DNA from: Bacteroidales bacterium
Lineage (GTDB): Bacteria > Bacteroidota > Bacteroidia > Bacteroidales > DTU049
Direction: 5' to 3'
Length of the DNA: 17,707 nt
Assembly (NCBI GenBank): GCA_030017935.1
Contig: JASEGF010000015.1
Coordinates: 1-17,707 of the forward strand
Shown: positions 14,939 through 17,707 of the stretch, piece by piece
Numbering within the stretch: position 1 is the stretch's first letter
Layout of the letters: every line of letters begins with the position of its first letter
Position numbers and translations under genes: made by a program
The notes under the pieces: model-generated
The model's input: only the letters and a program-made list of their open reading frames with translations
Told to the model about the DNA's origin: nothing
Databases searched by the model: none

Positions 14939-15188
14939 ATGACTTTGGATCACTATTGGTTCAGTAGTATTTGCTTAATTGGGCAGTTATTTGACCAAGT
15001 TTATTCCAGAGATGGGATTAGGTAAAGCATTTAGTGTTTTTTTACTTTTATCTGCATTAATGTTTATCTATAGAGGTATAAAAAATATTAAATATGATAA
15101 AAATTATTTTAACTCCCAAATATTGAAATTGTTTATCAGATATAATTTATTGTTGATTTGTTTCTTCAGTATTTTTATTTTCTTTTAA
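14939..15188 (+). pseudogene. Small two-helix membrane protein gene with disrupted 5' end
   Basis: From 14943 one frame reads LWITIGSVVFA, hits TAA at 14976-14978, then continues LGSYLTKFIPEMGLGKAFSV and further hydrophobic sequence to a stop at 15188. The pieces on both sides of the stop fit a single membrane helix followed by a loop and a second helix, with a basic end (YRGIKNIKYDK). The only plausible ATG, at 14939, is out of frame, and an in-frame TGA sits at 14940. So the original N-terminus appears lost through a frameshift plus a nonsense change. A restart at TTG 14979 or ATG 15012 is possible but would cut the first helix. The 3' end overlaps the convergent trigger factor gene by 42 bases. 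I do not recognise the family; sequencing error is an alternative. Confidence 0.5.
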
Positions 15189-16502
15189 TTTAAGAAAATC
15201 ATCATATGTTATGTCTTTTTCGACAATCTTACATTTATCTAACATTGAGTTAGCAATTTTTTTACCTAATATATTAACCCTGGCCTCTTCAAATGACTTC
15301 TCATCTTCAAACAAATGTTCTAATGCATGATGCACCATTTCATGCTTTGATTCATCAGCTTCCAATTCTTCATGAGTCAAGTTATACATAGATGCTACAT
15401 GATCTTCATAATCATCCATTTCTACTTTAATATTATATTTTTTAGCTAATAAATTTGTAAAATGTTCGCGTTTTATATTCTCGATAAAAGAATCTAAATT
15501 AGCAGCTATTTGTTCCTCGCTTAGGCCATCTTTTTTATCTTTGTTTGCTTTCTTTATTTGATTAAATAGAATGTCTTTGGGTAAATCTATAGAATATTGA
15601 GATAAGAAATAGTCAGTCAGTTGATCTACCATATTTGTTAGGCTAGCTTCGTAATAATTTTTAGCTAATAATTCAGAGATTACACTTCTAAACTCTTCCT
15701 CTGATTGAATATTTTTATTTGGGAAAACTTTATCAAATAATTCTTTATTGAGCTCTGGAAGTTTATTATTAAAAGCCATTATAAGGCTAACTTTTATTTT
15801 TTTATCTCCATCAACAATTTTAGGATCATTAGGGAATAAATAATTATTGGCATCTTCAATAGAATTAAATAGATCCAATAAATTAATTTCCAAAGGATTT
15901 TCATTAGTCAAATCTTTGATAGCATCTAGCTTTAAATTAGTTTCTTTATTAGGTTCAATATTAATAAATTTTTTCACTTCAGGATTATCTAGTTCAATAT
16001 TAATAAAAGCAAAATCAGCACCATCTAGAGCATTAGTATCTTTCATTTCAGCAAATTCTTTTCTCATATTTTCAATAACTCTATCTAATTGCTCATCAGT
16101 GATAATGAAATTATATTTAGTTATTTCTAAATCTTCTGGGAAGTCAATATCTAAATTGGGAAGTTCTATAAATTGGAAATTAATTGTAAAATTGGTATCA
16201 TTTTCGAAATCTGCATTATTAGGATTAATAATGGGTTCACCAACATATGAAATTTCATTTTCTTTTAAAAAATCTTGAAATAAATTATAAGCTTTTTGTA
16301 AAACTTCTTCACTCAATACACTAGCTTTGTAACGTTTTTCCAGTAAAGATATAGGAGCTTTTCCTGGTCTAAATCCAGGAATATTTGTAGATTGACCTAA
16401 TTGTTTAATTTTTTTAATATATTCATCTTTATAATCTTCAGGTTCTAGATTGATAGATACATCGGATAGATTGTTTTCTTTTTGTGTTTTTTCTATTTTC
16501 AT
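15147..16502 (-). CDS. tig: Trigger factor, ribosome-associated chaperone
   Basis: A 451-residue cytosolic chaperone that binds the ribosome exit tunnel and shields nascent chains. The N-terminal domain has the ribosome-docking signature GFRPGKAP (43-50). The middle region (about 150-245) sits where the FKBP-type prolyl isomerase domain lies, but it is divergent and I see no clear catalytic residues, as in other Bacteroidota. The C-terminal arms (about 250-440) are helical and highly charged. Length is normal. The gene lies 42 bases downstream of tRNA-Leu on the same strand and has no consensus box of its own, so it may be expressed from the tRNA promoter. The usual clpP-clpX neighbours are not present. 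Confidence 0.94.
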   Translation of the reverse strand: MKIEKTQKENNLSDVSINLEPEDYKDEYIKKIKQLGQSTNIPGFRPGKAPISLLEKRYKASVLSEEVLQKAYNLFQDFLKENEISYVGEPIINPNNADFENDTNFTINFQFIELPNLDIDFPEDLEITKYNFIITDEQLDRVIENMRKEFAEMKDTNALDGADFAFINIELDNPEVKKFINIEPNKETNLKLDAIKDLTNENPLEINLLDLFNSIEDANNYLFPNDPKIVDGDKKIKVSLIMAFNNKLPELNKELFDKVFPNKNIQSEEEFRSVISELLAKNYYEASLTNMVDQLTDYFLSQYSIDLPKDILFNQIKKANKDKKDGLSEEQIAANLDSFIENIKREHFTNLLAKKYNIKVEMDDYEDHVASMYNLTHEELEADESKHEMVHHALEHLFEDEKSFEEARVNILGKKIANSMLDKCKIVEKDITYDDFLKLKENKNTEETNQQ

Positions 16503-16544
16503 TTTTAAATAATTAAAAAATTAATAATGCGAATTTTAAAAAAA

Positions 16545-16626
<82 letters not shown>

Positions 16627-16641
16627 GTTAAAAATATTTTG

Positions 16642-16649
16642 CAAAGTTA
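16642..16649 (-). promoter_or_regulatory. -7 promoter box of tRNA-Leu (and probably tig)
   Basis: The minus strand reads TAACTTTG followed by C, an exact TAnnTTTG match, 15 bases before the tRNA 5' end at 16626. The A/T-rich stretch from here to about 16800 shows no gene. Confidence 0.55.
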
Positions 16650-16806
16650 AATTATTTTTTTGATATAATAAAAATTAGTTAATGAATTTTATTAATTAAA
16701 ATGAATATTTAATAATATTACTTTTTATTATGTAAGGTATGAAATTCAAATAAATATAATTGCCTATATATATTTAAACTTTTTTAAATTAAAATAATAA
16801 AAATTA

Positions 16807-16837
16807 TTTGTAATTTAAAATAAATTCTTAATATTTG
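16807..16837 (+). promoter_or_regulatory. Promoter of the nfeD-floA cluster (-33 and -7 boxes)
   Basis: TTTG at 16807-16810, a 19-base spacer, then AATATTTG at 16830-16837 followed by C. This matches the Bacteroidota arrangement with one mismatch in the -7 box. The ATG at 16850 follows 12 bases later. The box covers the in-frame TTG at 16835, ruling it out as a start. Confidence 0.55.
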
Positions 16838-16849
16838 CATAATATTTTT

Positions 16850-17101
16850 ATGAATTTAACAACCATAATAATTATGATAATAGCTGGTTTATTATTATTA
16901 TTACTTGAACTTATTGTGCCTGGTGGCATTGTAGGTACTATAGGAGGTATAACTACGATTGTCGGTATAGTTTTGATGCAAAATCATTATGGCAATTTAT
17001 ACCGAAATATCGCTCTGTCAGTTTCTTTAATTATTTGTGCAGTGGAATTATATTTTTTATTTAGAGATAAAACATGGAAGCTAGTGACTTTAAATGATTA
17101 A
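16850..17101 (+). CDS. NfeD-like membrane protein, transmembrane part only
   Basis: An 83-residue protein with the short-NfeD membrane signature: a first helix into LLLLLELIVPGG (residues about 15-26), then a glycine-rich second helix GTIGGITTIVGIVLM, a polar loop, and a third helix ending LYFLFRDK. In bacteria NfeD proteins are encoded beside flotillins and act with them in membrane organisation; the link is well known but the mechanism is not. Normal short NfeD proteins continue into a soluble OB-fold domain. Here a TAA ends the protein at LVTLND and the OB fold is encoded by the next gene, in the same reading frame. The ATG at 16850 is chosen over TTG at 16835 because of the promoter. Confidence 0.8.
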   Translation: MNLTTIIIMIIAGLLLLLLELIVPGGIVGTIGGITTIVGIVLMQNHYGNLYRNIALSVSLIICAVELYFLFRDKTWKLVTLND

Positions 17102-17125
17102 ATTGATGTTTAAAAAAATAAAAAA

Positions 17126-17311
17126 ATGTATTATTTCACAATAGGAATGCAAGGAGAAGTGATTACTAAATGTTTACCATCAGGTAAAGCTAGATTGAAT
17201 GATAAAATCGTGGAATTATATTCTCTCTCAGAACTTTTAGATCCTAATACTCCAGTAAAAATAATAAAAATTGAAAGAAATAAAACTATTATAAAACGCA
17301 TTAATTCGTAG
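17126..17311 (+). CDS. NfeD OB-fold domain as a separate small protein
   Basis: A 61-residue soluble protein reading IGMQGEVITKCLPSGKAR and then ELYSLSELLDPNTPVKIIKI. This is the classic NfeD C-terminal OB-fold pattern (G..G...T.L.PSGKA.......EA...G..I..G..V.V). It lies in the same frame as the upstream membrane part, separated by eight codons that include a second TAA at 17111-17113. The ATG follows an A-rich stretch with two runs of seven A, a plausible A/T-rich initiation region in this phylum. Without a membrane anchor it would have to associate with the membrane part non-covalently. Alternatives are a recently broken nfeD pseudogene or sequencing error, but two independent in-frame stops make simple error less likely. 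It ends 4 bases before floA. Confidence 0.7.
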   Translation: MYYFTIGMQGEVITKCLPSGKARLNDKIVELYSLSELLDPNTPVKIIKIERNKTIIKRINS

Positions 17312-17315
17312 ATAT

Positions 17316-17707
17316 ATGTTTATATTGAATAATAATTTATTAGATGCTGTTATTAATGAAATTATTTTTATAGTAATTTTAATACTATTATACTCATTAA
17401 TTAATTATTTGTCAATAGATCTTTGGTTTAAAGCAGTATTAAGTGGCGTCAGAATAAATTTATTGCAATTATTTCTTATGAGATGGAGGAAAGTAGATAC
17501 TGAAGTCATTGTTAATAGTATGATAACTGCTGCAAAAGCCGGATTGCAGCTAACAAGAGACCAACTAGAGGCTCATTATTTAGCTGGTGGTAGAGTAAGC
17601 TCTGTAGTGAAAGCACTAATATCTGCTGATAAAGCAAACATACCATTAGATTTCAAATCTGCTGCTGCCATTGATTTAGCTGGAAGGGATGTTTTCGAGG
17701 CTGTGCA
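17316..17707 (+). CDS. floA: FloA, flotillin-like membrane scaffold protein (partial, 3' end outside)
   Basis: The first 130 residues of a flotillin-like protein. A short N-terminal membrane helix (about 10-33) is followed by the FloA/YqfA hallmark sequence: WFKAVLSGVRINLLQLFLMRW, KVDTEVIVNSMITAAKAGL, LEAHYLAGGRVSSVVKALI and LDFKSAAAIDLAGRDVFEAV. FloA oligomers organise functional membrane microdomains at the inner membrane. The start ATG at 17316 lies 4 bases after the stop of the OB-fold gene, so the three genes form one transcription unit from the promoter at 16807-16837. The frame is open to the window edge. No defects are visible. Confidence 0.93.
   Translation, partial: MFILNNNLLDAVINEIIFIVILILLYSLINYLSIDLWFKAVLSGVRINLLQLFLMRWRKVDTEVIVNSMITAAKAGLQLTRDQLEAHYLAGGRVSSVVKALISADKANIPLDFKSAAAIDLAGRDVFEAV

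Noticed and set aside
15847..16278. A 143-codon plus-strand open frame within tig
   Set aside because: It is antisense to trigger factor, with serine/leucine-rich shadow composition.
16835..16849. TTG start at 16835 for the NfeD membrane part
   Set aside because: It coincides with the -7 box of a promoter with correct -33 spacing; ATG 16850 is better placed.
17106..17128. Programmed frameshifting or slippage at the two A7 runs joining the nfeD halves
   Set aside because: Both halves share one frame and the first stop (17099) precedes the A-runs, so slippage there could not bypass it.

Overview
The window looks like ordinary chromosome of a strongly A+T-rich Bacteroidota. Three things point there. 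There is a PorX-type receiver plus PglZ protein. A TPR lipoprotein is paired with a DUF4292 lipoprotein. Gene after gene has the Bacteroidota -7 promoter box TAnnTTTG, usually followed by C, a few bases before the start codon and without Shine-Dalgarno sequences. I cannot name genus or species. Nothing in the window looks like an intact phage, integron, CRISPR array or insertion sequence.

Layout, left to right. Bases 1-40 hold the first 13 codons of a leftward gene. Next comes a leftward EamA/DMT-type permease (117-1001). A rightward pair of envelope lipoproteins follows (TPR protein, then DUF4292 protein, 1156-3749) and ends at a strong hairpin terminator. A leftward pair (HD-domain phosphohydrolase, then tandem universal stress protein, 5336-3861) meets it tail to tail. 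Rightward again are an isoprenylcysteine-methyltransferase-like membrane enzyme, a small lipoprotein with C-terminal membrane helices, and porX, the response regulator linked to type IX secretion. The convergent gap 8366-8654 holds a G+C-rich remnant of a foreign gene and a perfect 15-bp palindrome.

The rest is mostly leftward: a polyprenyl-phosphate sugar-phosphate transferase (MraY/WecA superfamily) whose end overlaps a lytic transglycosylase; uvrA; a secreted protein of unknown function; and trigger factor, preceded on the same strand by tRNA-Leu(UAG). A small rightward membrane-protein gene at 14939-15188 is broken by in-frame stops. The right edge holds a rightward nfeD-floA membrane-organisation cluster. 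In it nfeD is split into two same-frame genes, a membrane part and a soluble OB-fold part, and floA runs off the window.

The gene content is mainly housekeeping: envelope biogenesis, DNA repair, protein folding, stress and secretion regulation. I did not find a convincing new multi-gene system. The points most worth a second look are the nfeD fission, the foreign G+C-rich remnant beside the palindrome, the probably leaderless uvrA transcript, the broken small membrane gene, and the overlapping transferase/transglycosylase pair.
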